Source of the DNA: Rhodobacter sp.
GTDB lineage: Bacteria; Pseudomonadota; Alphaproteobacteria; Rhodobacterales; Rhodobacteraceae
DNA: 6,222 bases
Reading direction: 5' to 3'
NCBI GenBank assembly: GCA_013824055.1
Contig: PNNE01000361.1
Coordinates: 1-6,222, forward strand
Made by a program: the position numbers and the translations under genes. Under the pieces are notes generated by a model, which ran no database searches, was not told the origin of the DNA, and saw only the letters and a list, made by a program, of their open reading frames with translations. Position 1 is the first letter of the stretch. The number at the start of each line of letters is the position of its first letter. Of this stretch, positions 6,165 through 6,222 are shown piece after piece.

Positions 6165-6221
6165 TTACCGCGCGGCCTGGTGCGTCAGAAATTTGTTCTG
6201 GAAATCCGTCCATTTGCGCTT
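6165..6221 (-). CDS. Possible C-terminal end of an upstream gene (18 codons, cut by window edge)
   Basis: The minus strand entering from the right edge has a frame reading KRKWTDFQNKFLTHQAAR, then TAA at 6167-6165. Of its 18 codons, 14 end in G or C, matching the genome's coding style. The competing open frame (31 codons to a TGA at about 6129) has many A/T-ending codons. The stop lies 42 bases upstream of the creatinase-like ATG, as expected for the preceding gene of an operon. The fragment is too short to identify, and no start codon is visible because the gene would begin outside the window. Confidence 0.45.
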   Translation of the reverse strand, partial: KRKWTDFQNKFLTHQAAR

Positions 6222-6222
6222 C

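Noticed and set aside
1..6222. CRISPR array, tandem repeats, phage or toxin-antitoxin module
   Set aside because: I saw no regularly spaced repeats and no matching protein motifs on either strand.

Overview
The window is about 65% GC, strongly GC-biased at codon wobble positions, and densely packed. Every gene I can support lies on the minus strand. The gene families and codon use suggest an alphaproteobacterium of the Rhodobacterales (Paracoccus/Rhodobacter-like). This is inferred from gene content and protein style; there is no species-level marker here.

In transcription order (high to low coordinates), the window opens with 18 codons that look like the 3' end of an upstream gene (6165-6221). 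Next is a creatinase-family gene (5481-6122) that keeps its N-terminal domain but has lost the whole catalytic domain. It runs into about 100 bases that look like the 3' end of a different gene (5477-5578). A GlxA-type transcriptional regulator follows (4469-5449). It has an intact DJ-1/PfpI-like sensor domain, but its AraC helix-turn-helix is cut off by a frameshift and a stop. Roughly 300 bases without recognisable coding content come next and hold the likely promoter of the following operon.

The second half is healthy: cysteine synthase (3302-4336), a large MscS-type mechanosensitive channel with a signal peptide and periplasmic helical domain (870-3305), and an AlaX-type alanyl-tRNA editing protein (160-873). 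The three overlap pairwise by 4 bases (ATGA) and should be one translationally coupled operon. A complete tRNA-Ser(GGA) with encoded CCA sits at the left edge (1-90), with its own plausible promoter.

The right half therefore looks like a decaying creatine/methylamine-type catabolic locus: enzyme and putative regulator are both truncated and at least one gene between them is nearly deleted. The left half is a conserved housekeeping operon ending beside a tRNA gene. I found no CRISPR array, insertion sequence, phage gene or clearly new system. The notable points are the two adjacent gene truncations, the reading-frame switch at the deletion scar, and the odd partnership in the cysK-mscS-alaX operon.
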